Shown: in pieces, positions 1 to 6,607 of the stretch
Layout of the letters: every line of letters starts with the position of its first letter
Position numbering within the stretch: position 1 is the stretch's first letter
Origin: Enterococcus wangshanyuanii
GTDB lineage: Bacteria; Bacillota; Bacilli; Lactobacillales; Enterococcaceae
Direction of reading: 5' to 3'
DNA length: 64,000 nucleotides
Assembly: GCF_002197645.1 (NCBI RefSeq)
Contig: NZ_CP021874.1
Span: 3,534,001 to 3,598,000 of the forward strand
Translations under genes and position numbers: made by a program
The notes under the pieces: generated by a model
What the model was told of the DNA's origin: nothing
The model's input: only the letters and a program-made list of their open reading frames with translations
The model's database searches: none

Positions 1-69
1 GTTCTTACAGAGAGACACAGTTTGCAAACAATAGTTTTTTTGATGAAAAATAGAAGGGAGCAATAAAAG

Positions 70-135
70 ATGATTAGTTTAGTTACTGTAGCAATTAGCG
101 TAATTTCTATTTTTGTTATTCAAATAGGAGCATAA
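70..135 (+). CDS. 21-residue hydrophobic peptide, possible type I toxin
   Basis: An AAGGGAG ribosome site precedes an ATG opening a 21-codon frame that is almost wholly hydrophobic (MISLVTVAISVI then IFVIQIGA). It is a single short membrane helix with no charged tail. Small membrane peptides of this kind in Gram-positive bacteria are often type I toxins (Fst, TxpA and BsrG classes). The support here is the overlapping opposite-strand RNA candidate, which would pair with the 3' part of this transcript. I cannot assign it to a named family, and it could be an untranslated remnant. Confidence 0.4.
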   Translation: MISLVTVAISVISIFVIQIGA

Positions 136-236
136 AAAAATAGGAGCCGTTAATAGTCGAGGGAAGTCGATTTATTAACGATATACACTAAACACCTAGT
201 GTACTGCTCCATAAGTGTAGCTGATTGCTACAACAT
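128..236 (-). ncRNA. Antisense RNA candidate overlapping the hydrophobic peptide
   Basis: On the minus strand an extended -10 (TG-T-TATACT) lies at 249-241. Transcription from about 236 would run through a stem GTTAATA...TATTAAC (154-175 region) and stop in a run of Ts at about 135-141, just after the end of the toxin-like frame. A promoter, a compact folded RNA and a T-tract facing a hydrophobic mini-gene is the usual layout of a convergent type I antitoxin. No experiment supports it here. Confidence 0.4.
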
Positions 237-356
237 CAATAGTATAACATTCAATAATCAAGATAACATCTTTTTTCGTCAAAAAGATGTGAATTATTTA
301 ATTATTGTACGTTACTATTAGAGCGGTACACTCCAAACGAAGGAGTGTTATTCAAT

Positions 357-455
357 ATGGAACAACAAAAAGAACTTATCATTCAAAGTATTCGAAATAT
401 AAGTAACCCGAATTTAATCAATTATTTATTCAAGTTGATTCAAAGGGTAATTTGA
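357..455 (+). CDS. 32-residue helical peptide, unknown
   Basis: A short frame starts at ATG after an AAGGAGTGTT site and encodes 32 residues (MEQQKELIIQSIRN, ending QRVI). It is predicted amphipathic helix throughout. It ends right at a bidirectional terminator and is convergent with the repressor gene. It resembles the small helical protein at 1957 in style (a helix starting with polar residues and carrying an Ile/Leu face), but homology is not claimed. It has no recognisable domain. Confidence 0.35.
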   Translation: MEQQKELIIQSIRNISNPNLINYLFKLIQRVI

Positions 456-478
456 AAAGAGCTGCTTAGCTCTTTTTT
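456..478. terminator. Bidirectional terminator between convergent genes
   Basis: AAAGAGC, loop TGCTTA, GCTCTTT is followed by Ts on both strands. It separates the 32-residue peptide gene (+) from the repressor gene (-), and the repressor stop codon lies inside the loop. Confidence 0.7.
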
Positions 479-837
479 TGATTTAAACCCAAAAGAGATT
501 GAACCAGGTTATTTACTATAACTAGCTCTTCATCACTCAAAAGCGGTAAGCTTTCAAATAATTGGGTGTAGGTTTCATTCTCGGCAGCAAAAGACTTAGC
601 TATGGCATCGAAAGTTTTATCATCGTAGAAGTTTAAATGAGGATCGTCGACCCTTCCTAACAAATAGTCTGTTGAAACATTGAAAAAATCAGCTAATTTT
701 TTCAGAGGTTCGATGCTAGGCTGGCTCTTATCCCACTTGCCGATAGTTCCATTTGAAATATCTAATTTACGTTCTAATTCAGCTAAAGAAAGATGCTTTC
801 TCCTTGCTAAATCCTTCACTAACTCTTTAGTATTCAT
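466..837 (-). CDS. XRE-family repressor of the left element
   Basis: The 123-residue protein has an N-terminal helix-turn-helix (about residues 5-60: LSLAELERKLDISNGTIGKW, then PSIEPLKKLADFF and STDYLLGR) typical of phage and satellite repressors. The C-terminal part is acidic, without a protease or metal site. I place the start at ATG 837, because it follows GGAGAGGTG and matches family length; longer in-frame extensions run into the operator region. It is divergent from the gene string at 1071. It probably binds the TAGAG-N4-CTCTA palindromes between them, holding the element quiescent as Stl does in phage-inducible islands. Confidence 0.75.
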   Translation of the reverse strand: MNTKELVKDLARRKHLSLAELERKLDISNGTIGKWDKSQPSIEPLKKLADFFNVSTDYLLGRVDDPHLNFYDDKTFDAIAKSFAAENETYTQLFESLPLLSDEELVIVNNLVQSLLGLNQKKS

Positions 838-855
838 AAAATACACCTCTCCTTT

Positions 856-1013
856 TAGAGATAACTCTAAAAAAATAAATTTTTCGTTTGACAAATAGAG
901 ACTTCTCTAATATACTGAGGTTGTGGTTGAGGAACCAAAAAAATAAACACTTAGCTTAGAGTCTCTAATGGGTTAAGGTTATTTGTCATACACATATAAT
1001 AGAGCGTTCTCTA
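856..1013. promoter_or_regulatory. Operator array TAGAG-N4-CTCTA and divergent promoters
   Basis: Three exact palindromes of the form TAGAG-N4-CTCTA lie at 856-869, 896-909 and 1000-1013, and a shortened version TAGAG-TCTCTA lies at 957-967. The second sits in the spacer of a consensus rightward promoter (TTGACA 888-893, 17-bp spacer, TATACT 911-916). The fourth overlaps a TATAAT at 995-1000. The first covers the repressor gene's leader. Binding by the divergent repressors would shut both directions. Confidence 0.75.
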
Positions 1014-1070
1014 TTGTATGTCAATACCCTAGAGCGAAAACTTAGAAATGAATCGAAAGAGGTGAAGATT

Positions 1071-1271
1071 TTGTTATATGAAAATATTAAAAAAATTGCT
1101 AAAACGAGAGGTGTTTCTATTTATCGCATTGAAAAAGATTTAGAACTTTCTAATGGGATTATTGGGAAATGGAATACTTCCATTCCGACAGCGGAAAACA
1201 TTTTAAAAGTCGCGAAGTACCTCGGAGTGTCAATGGAAGAATTGCTACAAGAAGAGATTCAAACAGCGTAA
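1071..1271 (+). CDS. Small XRE-type DNA-binding protein (Cro-like)
   Basis: A 66-residue helix-turn-helix protein (KKIAKTRGVSIYRIEKDLEL, then SNGIIGKWNTSIPTAENILK, then VSMEELL) resembles the DNA-binding half of the divergent repressor, including the shared SNG.IGKW recognition stretch. It therefore probably reads the same operators, as Cro does against CI. I chose TTG 1071, preceded by GAGGTGAAGA, over an upstream start at 1014 that would place coding sequence inside an operator. It is the first gene of the rightward string. Confidence 0.7.
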   Translation: MLYENIKKIAKTRGVSIYRIEKDLELSNGIIGKWNTSIPTAENILKVAKYLGVSMEELLQEEIQTA

Positions 1272-1286
1272 AAGGAGGGCGAACAG

Positions 1287-1613
1287 ATGAACGAAAATAG
1301 CATGTTTAGCAGTTGGTTTGAAACAGTCATTCTAAAAACACTAGAAAAATACTTTGAAAAATTTCTTGATTTAGCTAATCAACGATCAGTTAAGCCGATT
1401 TTTATTCAAAAGAAAAATGTCGGTTTGTATTATGACGGCGTGTCAAAAGACACGCTAAAAGCATACGAAGAAAAGGGTTTAAAACGTTGTGAACCAATTC
1501 AAGGTGGTAACGTTTACTACCATGTCGATGAACTAGAAAGATTTATGTTGAAATATCAAGTAAAATCGCCTAAAAAAGGAGGGAAACGAAATGGAACGTC
1601 TAAAGCAGCTTAG
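1287..1613 (+). CDS. Helix-turn-helix protein, excisionase/regulator-like
   Basis: This 108-residue protein follows AAAGGAGGGCG. Residues 45-95 read as a MerR-like winged helix of the excisionase type (GVSKDTLKAYEEKGL, then GGNVYYHVDELERFMLKY): helix-turn-helix, a wing with GGxxYY, then a helix at DELERF. Such proteins in integrative elements act as recombination directionality factors or small regulators. The position directly after the Cro-like gene fits an excisionase. Its end overlaps the next small gene. Confidence 0.6.
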   Translation: MNENSMFSSWFETVILKTLEKYFEKFLDLANQRSVKPIFIQKKNVGLYYDGVSKDTLKAYEEKGLKRCEPIQGGNVYYHVDELERFMLKYQVKSPKKGGKRNGTSKAA

Positions 1614-1764
1614 AGGATTGATTATTGCTTTTGTAAGCGGCATGTCTTTAAGTCAACTTTCAATTGGCATAAAAATCTGTATTGCTGTACCGCTTTTGTT
1701 ACTTTGGTTTATGAACTATGACGAAAAGAAATTTGATAAAAGAAAGAGGGTATCTTATGACTAA
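1591..1764 (+). CDS. 57-residue single-pass membrane protein
   Basis: The frame starts at ATG 1591 after AAAAAAGGAGGG and overlaps the end of the preceding gene. It encodes a basic N-terminus, one or two hydrophobic stretches (LIIAFVSGM, then IKICIAVPLLLLWFM) and a charged tail (NYDEKKFDKRKR). Topology suggests a small inner-membrane protein. No family is recognised. Overlapping starts and stops with both neighbours imply translational coupling in the element's early operon. Confidence 0.5.
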   Translation: MERLKQLRGLIIAFVSGMSLSQLSIGIKICIAVPLLLLWFMNYDEKKFDKRKRVSYD

Positions 1765-1957
1765 CAAGCAAGACGAGTTACAGAATAGCATGATCGATTC
1801 CATTATCGCTGATATCGGATCAATAAATGATTTTCAGTTTATCGAGAACATATACGGGCTTGTCGTAAGCAAAGCAGCCGAGGAACATTTGAAAACGCTA
1901 GCTTCGCAAGAATATAAGAGAGAGACAGGGAAGCCTGACAAAGGAGAGGAATTTTAA
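1757..1957 (+). CDS. 66-residue hypothetical protein
   Basis: I start this gene at ATG 1757, inside the end of the previous frame, because AGAGGG precedes it. An upstream in-frame start at 1718 has no ribosome site. The product is soluble and acidic-helical (MTNKQDELQNSMIDSIIADI, ending GKPDKGEEF) with no recognised domain. It overlaps the next start in a TAATG junction, so it is part of a coupled string of very small genes typical of the early region of satellites and phages. Confidence 0.5.
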   Translation: MTNKQDELQNSMIDSIIADIGSINDFQFIENIYGLVVSKAAEEHLKTLASQEYKRETGKPDKGEEF

Positions 1958-2121
1958 TGAGTAAACCATCGAAAGAAGCTCATATCCAAGCTATTGCAGA
2001 AATGTTAGAAAAAATACCGGCGGATAAAGTAGAACGATTGTATCAGCATATTCAATTTCTTTGGAGAAAAAATTATAGTGAAGGGTTATCCAAAAAAACA
2101 GAAGAACAAAAAGGAGCGTAG
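1957..2121 (+). CDS. 54-residue helical hypothetical protein
   Basis: ATG 1957 overlaps the stop of the previous gene and follows AAAGGAGAGG. The product is short, helical and charged (MSKPSKEAHIQAIAEMLEKI, then VERLYQHIQFLWRKNY). A helix with a hydrophobic face followed by a basic stretch could bind a protein or nucleic acid, but nothing specific is recognisable. It shares its general plan with the 32-residue peptide at 357. Confidence 0.45.
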   Translation: MSKPSKEAHIQAIAEMLEKIPADKVERLYQHIQFLWRKNYSEGLSKKTEEQKGA

Positions 2122-2125
2122 ACAG

Positions 2126-2194
2126 ATGAAAAAGAGGACACAAAAAAAGCCTTTCCTTGTAAACTTTGGCGAGTTAAGGAAAGACAGCAATTAA
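2126..2194 (+). CDS. 22-residue basic peptide frame
   Basis: A minimal frame starts at ATG 2126, following AAGGAGCG, and reads MKKRTQKKPFLVNFGELRK then DSN. The ribosome site is good and the frame sits within a dense string of small genes, so translation is plausible. At 22 residues, coding status cannot be settled from sequence. Function is unknown. Confidence 0.3.
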   Translation: MKKRTQKKPFLVNFGELRKDSN

Positions 2195-2247
2195 TTGTGA
2201 TCCTCATTGTATCACAAAATACTAAAAATAGAAATGAGGACTTTGAA

Positions 2248-2469
2248 ATGGAGAAAACAAAAACGATTGACCAATTAACTGCAGATGCAGCTTATATAAG
2301 AAATGCTTTGTTAGGTGTTGAGGATATTATAGAGTTTCGTTTCAGCGGTGGTGTAGCATCGTTGAAAGATACAAATAAATTAAATGGAGTGCTAACGGCT
2401 ATCGGTTGTCTAGCGAAACAGCACGAACAAGATTTAATCGAATTTGGAAAAGAAGGAATAAGCAGATGA
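2248..2469 (+). CDS. 73-residue hypothetical protein
   Basis: The start chosen is ATG 2248 after GAAATGAGGA; an earlier in-frame start at 2197 lacks a ribosome site. The protein is a soluble mixed alpha/beta sequence (MEKTKTIDQLTADAAYIRNA, then IIEFRFSGGVASLK). It overlaps the next gene by an ATGA junction. Family and role are unrecognised. Confidence 0.45.
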   Translation: MEKTKTIDQLTADAAYIRNALLGVEDIIEFRFSGGVASLKDTNKLNGVLTAIGCLAKQHEQDLIEFGKEGISR

Positions 2470-2786
2470 AACAAAAATCACCGTTTCCTTATCAATGCCC
2501 AACAGATGAAAAAGAAATGTGGGCAGACATCAAAAAGCAAGCTGAAAACTATTTTGATATGAACAATTTAGAAGTCAAGGAAGATGAACTCCGAGAGAAC
2601 GGACATCATTTTAAAGTATTGAATTCAAAAACAGGATTCATCAATTGCTACCTAGCCACAACAACAGAGTTAGGTAGATGGCAGTATATCGGAACAAAAC
2701 GCCAAACGTGGGAACGTAAGCGAGTAATGAAAATAAAAATCAAAAGAAAAAGCCGCCTAACCGAGTTAGAAGCAGCAATCAATTAA
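2466..2786 (+). CDS. 106-residue basic hypothetical protein
   Basis: ATG 2466 (after AGAAGGA) overlaps the previous stop, and an upstream in-frame start at 2406 lies in the neighbouring gene without a site. The product begins with a polar region containing PYQCPTDEKEMWADIKKQAE and ends very basic (KRQTWERKRVMKIKIKRKSR), which suggests nucleic acid contact. It is the last gene before the origin-like region and Rep, so a replication accessory role is possible but unproven. Confidence 0.45.
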   Translation: MKQKSPFPYQCPTDEKEMWADIKKQAENYFDMNNLEVKEDELRENGHHFKVLNSKTGFINCYLATTTELGRWQYIGTKRQTWERKRVMKIKIKRKSRLTELEAAIN

Positions 2787-3118
2787 AAAATGCTCACCAC
2801 TCATTTGTGGTGAGCGGGCTGCCTAATGAGGTCAGCCAAGGATCACGTTTGAATCGGGCAGCGTAATAACGTCTGCTAAGTAAGTTAATTATTACACAGT
2901 AAAAAAAGAGTGTCAACTAAATAAAAAAATGACCTTCTTTGCGAGAGAAGGTCAAATGCTTTCAAGAATGAAAACAATGTCAATTAATAGTAAGTACATT
3001 ATATCATTCTTGAAACCTTTCCGCAAGAGTAAACGTTGATTTAGCAACGTTTTAACAACCTTGTAATTGATATTAACGTTGCGTGGAAAGAAAAATAATC
3101 AAGAATGGGTGAACAAAA
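2787..3118. other. Hairpin-rich origin-like region upstream of rep
   Basis: No gene fits here. Four inverted repeats are visible: GCTCACCAC/GTGGTGAGC (2792-2815); GACCTTCT/AGAAGGTC (2931-2953), which has a T-run only on the minus strand and so acts as a leftward terminator; TTTCAAGAATGA/TCATTCTTGAAA (2960-3015); and AAACGTTG/CAACGTTT (3031-3052). AACGTTG recurs at 3075, and AAACGTTGATTT recurs after rep at 3986-3997. Stem-loops next to a HUH Rep are what a double-strand origin looks like. The nick site is not identified. Confidence 0.5.
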
Positions 3119-3961
3119 ATGTCAAGGTCTTTTGTACGAGCAAAAAGAGTAGAAACAGGGTCATATGTAGAAGTGGATATTTTCAACTATACAGAAGAGG
3201 CAGGAACCATTGTAAAAAACAAAAGACCAAATAAAAGAGGTGTGTCACGTCCGAAACAAAGAAATCTAAATGACAAGAACAGTAGACGTCATTTGAGATG
3301 GTTATGCCAGGGGAATTTCGGTGAAGGGGACTATTGGGCAACGTACACCTTTAAACCAAAGCATCACCCGAAATCAATTGAAGAAGCGATCACGATGTTC
3401 AATAACTTTATTGCTCGTATCAATTACTACCGAGAAAAGATCGGACTAGAAAAAATGAAGTATGTGTATGTCATTGAATTTACAGAAGATCAGGAAACGG
3501 GCGACTTGTCTCATATCCATTTCCATGCATTATTTGAAAAAGGAGTATCGATGGATAAGTTAGATGATCTTTGGGCAATCGGCAGAGGAAAGAACCGTGA
3601 AAGCCTCGGACATACATTTCATTCAGTTGTTAGAACAACGTCAGATGGCATTGTCGGTTTAGCAAACTATATTTCTAAAGGTCGTCGTTGGAAATCAAAG
3701 AAAAAGAGTTGGTATGCGAGCAAAAACTTAAAACGACCATACCGGACTAAAAATGACAGCTTATTCACAAGAAGAAAAATAGAGAAGTATGCAACATCTA
3801 ACGATTACGGCTATGAACATTTTGAGAAACTTTATCCAAACTATCACATCACATTTATTGAACCGACATACTACGAAGAGACCGGATGGCATTTTCATCT
3901 GATTATGTGGAAAAAAGAACCGCCGAAAAAACACAAGAAAAAGACCAAGAGAAAGATGTAA
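3119..3961 (+). CDS. Rolling-circle replication initiator (HUH Rep endonuclease)
   Basis: The 280-residue protein has the three Rep motifs: a strand around WATYTFKPKHHP (about residues 73-84, motif 1), the metal-binding HIHFHALF (about 138-145, motif 2, HUH-type) and a catalytic-tyrosine helix GLANYISKGRR (about 180-190, motif 3). A second HFH appears near the C-terminus (WHFHLIMWKK), and the tail is very basic. It resembles the Rep/ORF2-G2P family found in small phages, satellites and integrative elements. It should nick the neighbouring origin and start leading-strand replication. AAACGTTGATTT copies flank the gene. Confidence 0.75.
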   Translation: MSRSFVRAKRVETGSYVEVDIFNYTEEAGTIVKNKRPNKRGVSRPKQRNLNDKNSRRHLRWLCQGNFGEGDYWATYTFKPKHHPKSIEEAITMFNNFIARINYYREKIGLEKMKYVYVIEFTEDQETGDLSHIHFHALFEKGVSMDKLDDLWAIGRGKNRESLGHTFHSVVRTTSDGIVGLANYISKGRRWKSKKKSWYASKNLKRPYRTKNDSLFTRRKIEKYATSNDYGYEHFEKLYPNYHITFIEPTYYEETGWHFHLIMWKKEPPKKHKKKTKRKM

Positions 3962-4103
3962 ACAGAACGTCGATGAACTTGCTAAAAACGTTGATTTTAC
4001 AAGTTTTACTGAAAAAAGAGTAAAACCAGTTTAAGGAATGAATTGAATGTTGAACAAAACTGTTTATAGCTAAGCAGCAATCAATAAAGACCAGGAGGGA
4101 AAC

Positions 4104-4322
4104 ATGAATCAAAAAGAACCAATCACCATGCTTGAAAGTGATCTGATGGACTGGCTGCCGCTTGATCCTAAACAAGCGATACCGCTTCATTACTTAGCAA
4201 CCGTTATGAATGCCAAGCGGATCACGATCGCTTTTCTTCTTTTGTCAATACAGGCTAAAGGCGTACCAATCGCCATTCAAGTAACAAACGATCATTACGG
4301 CTTTTATATATTAACCAGTTAG
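4104..4322 (+). CDS. 72-residue hypothetical protein
   Basis: ATG 4104 follows CAGGAGGGAAAC, a strong ribosome site. The product (ESDLMDWLPLDPKQAIPLHY, then MNAKRITIAFLLLSIQAKG) looks like a small helical DNA-binding or regulatory domain of winged-helix size, but no family is certain. It stands alone between rep and the next small gene, with about 140 bp on its left holding an AAACGTTGATTT copy. Confidence 0.5.
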   Translation: MNQKEPITMLESDLMDWLPLDPKQAIPLHYLATVMNAKRITIAFLLLSIQAKGVPIAIQVTNDHYGFYILTS

Positions 4323-4437
4323 AACACAAAGGCAGATGACCCACTAATATTTTTGTGATGGGTCATTAAAATAGAAGATCAATCTATTCAAAGCACAAAA
4401 AGCAACTGTAGACTAAATAATAAAAAGGACTGCGGCA

Positions 4438-4626
4438 ATGAAGGAAACAAGAGAAATTACTATGGAGCAGCTAAAACAACTGGCCATGAATGACATAGAC
4501 AAGAAAATTATTATCTGTACAGGTGGTGAGCTAAGGATCGCTGATCTACCTGAACACGGAACAGCTGGTGTTAAGATATCGGATAGTAAGTTCCAAAGAA
4601 TGGAATACAATTTTACAACAAAATAA
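4438..4626 (+). CDS. 62-residue phage-type protein, possibly XtrA-like
   Basis: The protein (MKETREITMEQLKQLAMNDI, then IIICTGGELRIADLPEHGTA, ending RMEYNFTTK) resembles in length and pattern the small XtrA-type proteins that precede ArpU-family regulators in Firmicutes prophages. An ArpU-like gene is indeed the next one. That pairing suggests this part of the element came from a phage late-control module. The function of XtrA-like proteins is unknown. The match is from memory of the pattern only. Confidence 0.45.
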   Translation: MKETREITMEQLKQLAMNDIDKKIIICTGGELRIADLPEHGTAGVKISDSKFQRMEYNFTTK

Positions 4627-4645
4627 TTGTCTGACCAGAAAGCTG

Positions 4646-4695
4646 GAGGGCACTTTAGTAAGCGTGATAAACGCTTATTGAGGTGTCCTCTTTTT
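4646..4695 (+). terminator. Terminator before the ArpU-like gene
   Basis: A long stem pairs GAGGGCAC (4646-4653) with GTGTCCTC (4683-4690) and contains an inner AAGCG/CGCTT pairing, followed by TTTTT. It would isolate the ArpU-like gene from upstream transcription. Confidence 0.65.
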
Positions 4696-4717
4696 CTGTA
4701 AACTGGGGGAATATTGG

Positions 4718-5335
4718 GTGAGATATAAATATGCAGATGAACTAGCTGCAGAGTATAGAGAAGATTTAAAACCAGTTCTAGCCGTGTACAACTTTCATAA
4801 TGATCGTGCAAAAGTTTTCTTGATGCTTTCAAAGGAATGTAAGGAAAATCAACAAGCAGAATTAGCGAAAGAATTCGCTGATCTATATCACGAATATAAA
4901 GAAGTGGCTAAAAGGTTAAGTCCAATTATTTCAGATACGCGTTATTCGATAAGCTGGTTAGAGACAGCAAGACAGCCCGGAAATAGAAATGAGATTAGCA
5001 AGCGATCCTATTATCAAAGAACAGAACTATGGGGAGATGTTGATAAAGTATCAATGGCGTACTTGCGTGAAGACTATCAACAATTAGATGAAGAGCAGTC
5101 TGCTGTTGTAGAAACATATTTATCCGTTCTGTCACAAAGGGAAAGGGAGGCAATTGTTTCTGTAGTGGGTGAAGGGAATACGTACACTAAGACATCAGAA
5201 TATATGGGTGTGAGTAGATCATCTGTACAAGTATATGTTAATCGGGGTATGAAAAAAATGATCGACTATTCTTGTCAGTCGGAAACTGAATCCTTAAATG
5301 AACAGAAAGAGAAGGCGGAACGTGTTGAGAAATAA
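4718..5335 (+). CDS. ArpU/sigma-region-4-like transcriptional regulator
   Basis: The 205-residue protein begins at GTG after GGGGGA. Residues about 128-190 form a sigma-70 region 4-like helix-turn-helix (LSVLSQREREAIVSVVGEGN, then YTKTSEYMGVSRSSVQVYVN, then RGMKKMIDYS). The first 120 residues are helical. This plan matches ArpU-type regulators that switch on late genes in enterococcal and other Firmicutes phages. In an element without structural genes it could control cargo or packaging functions, or it may be a remnant of the ancestral phage. It lies behind a terminator. Confidence 0.6.
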   Translation: MRYKYADELAAEYREDLKPVLAVYNFHNDRAKVFLMLSKECKENQQAELAKEFADLYHEYKEVAKRLSPIISDTRYSISWLETARQPGNRNEISKRSYYQRTELWGDVDKVSMAYLREDYQQLDEEQSAVVETYLSVLSQREREAIVSVVGEGNTYTKTSEYMGVSRSSVQVYVNRGMKKMIDYSCQSETESLNEQKEKAERVEK

Positions 5336-5407
5336 AGAGCTTTGAAAAAGTTGTTCATCAAGAAAAGTAATTAGACTACTGAAAATAATAAAAAAGGATT
5401 GATCGTA

Positions 5408-5524
5408 TTGGAAATAGTACGTAGATATCAAAGCCTCCAGAACATGGAGAATGAAGAACAACCACAAGCAAGAGGGGATCCGGAAAAGCAATTAATTTTA
5501 GACCGTTCACCTAATCAGAAATAA
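5408..5524 (+). CDS. 38-residue peptide frame
   Basis: A TTG at 5408, eight bases after AAAAAAGGA, opens a 38-codon frame (MEIVRRYQSLQNMENEEQPQ, ending RSPNQK) ending just before the ribosome site of the next gene. The product is very polar and probably unstructured. The coding call rests on the ribosome site and spacing only. Confidence 0.35.
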   Translation: MEIVRRYQSLQNMENEEQPQARGDPEKQLILDRSPNQK

Positions 5525-5543
5525 AAAGACAAGGAGAATCATT

Positions 5544-6113
5544 ATGACTTATTTTGACAAAACACAGAAGCAAATAGAGCAGACAGATGTATATTGTACG
5601 GCAACAGAAGAAAGACTGGATGAGACGGAAAAGAGCATGATTATCCAAGAACTACTAAGTGAAGATGGCCGCAAGAAATATGAATCTTTCGGCTATGATA
5701 CAAGTGATGTACAGCATCCGGATACATACGAAAGGTTATCGAAAGAGAAAGAACGATTGCAACGTATGATCCGCTACAAGACAAGCGGAGGTCATTCCTA
5801 TGATGCAGGCGGACTTAGCAAGAAGAAAGTACCAAAAGAAATAAAAGAGCTGCTTATTCAACTTTACAATGAGGAAGCAGCAACGGCAATTTCTGAAATC
5901 AATACGCTAATGACTAAACGAACTCAACTCATGAAAGAAACGGTAAGAGAAGTCACTCGGCTATCGAATGATCTAGCAACCATTAAAAGAGAGCATGCTA
6001 GAGCGTATCAAAGACTATGTGATTATTTATCAAGTAATGATGTTGTTCATGAGCCAATGGGCAATGATGCTACTTATCGCCAACTATTAAAACAACTCAA
6101 CCAATTTGATTAA
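5544..6113 (+). CDS. 189-residue coiled-coil-like hypothetical protein
   Basis: ATG 5544 follows CAAGGAGAATC. The protein is highly charged and helical, with a long heptad-like helix in the second half (about residues 105-170: ISEINTLMTKRTQLMKETVR, then LSNDLATIKREHARAYQRLC). No catalytic motif is visible. It is co-directional and close to the next gene, which is also unknown. The two may work together. I see no basis for a function. Confidence 0.5.
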   Translation: MTYFDKTQKQIEQTDVYCTATEERLDETEKSMIIQELLSEDGRKKYESFGYDTSDVQHPDTYERLSKEKERLQRMIRYKTSGGHSYDAGGLSKKKVPKEIKELLIQLYNEEAATAISEINTLMTKRTQLMKETVREVTRLSNDLATIKREHARAYQRLCDYLSSNDVVHEPMGNDATYRQLLKQLNQFD

Positions 6114-6130
6114 GAGAGGACAAGAGAAAA

Positions 6131-6607
6131 ATGAATACCTATGAAAAAATAATTGCACAAAGAGAGCAACGCTTTCCGATGATCCGTTATGACATTAAAT
6201 GTCACGCTAAAACAGCATTAGGCAAAAAAGAAATAGACGACTACATCAAGAAGCATGCGAAAGATAAGCTAGAGATGTCAACTTCGTATACATTCTATTA
6301 TAACGATCCAACACAAAGCGAAGCTGAACGCAAACGAATAGTAGAAGCCTTTGCAACGTATTGGGTTAAAGATACATTATATGGCGCAAGCTCAAATAGA
6401 GTGGTGCAAGGCATAAGTAGAAATGACTATAAGCTGGACATCAAGAAGACAGTGCTGCATGAAAATGCAGTTGATCCAGATTCTTTATTAGCTCACTGCT
6501 TAGGCAATGCCGAGGACGGCGAGACAGACAGTTATATGATTGATCGACAGCAAGAAACAAAGCAGAAAAATTTATTTAATCGTTTGTTGGATTCTTTTAA
6601 ACGCTAA
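6131..6607 (+). CDS. 158-residue hypothetical protein
   Basis: ATG 6131 follows AAGAGAGGACAAG, 17 bases after the previous stop. The protein is soluble, charged and mixed alpha/beta (FPMIRYDIKCHAKTALGKKE, then MSTSYTFYYNDPTQSEAERK, ending NRLLDSFKR). No motif is recognised. It closes the replication/regulation half of the element, immediately before a GC-rich non-coding stretch. Confidence 0.5.
   Translation: MNTYEKIIAQREQRFPMIRYDIKCHAKTALGKKEIDDYIKKHAKDKLEMSTSYTFYYNDPTQSEAERKRIVEAFATYWVKDTLYGASSNRVVQGISRNDYKLDIKKTVLHENAVDPDSLLAHCLGNAEDGETDSYMIDRQQETKQKNLFNRLLDSFKR

Noticed and set aside
680..898. Rightward frame opposite the repressor gene
   Set aside because: It is a shadow of the minus-strand repressor, has no ribosome site, and covers its operator region.
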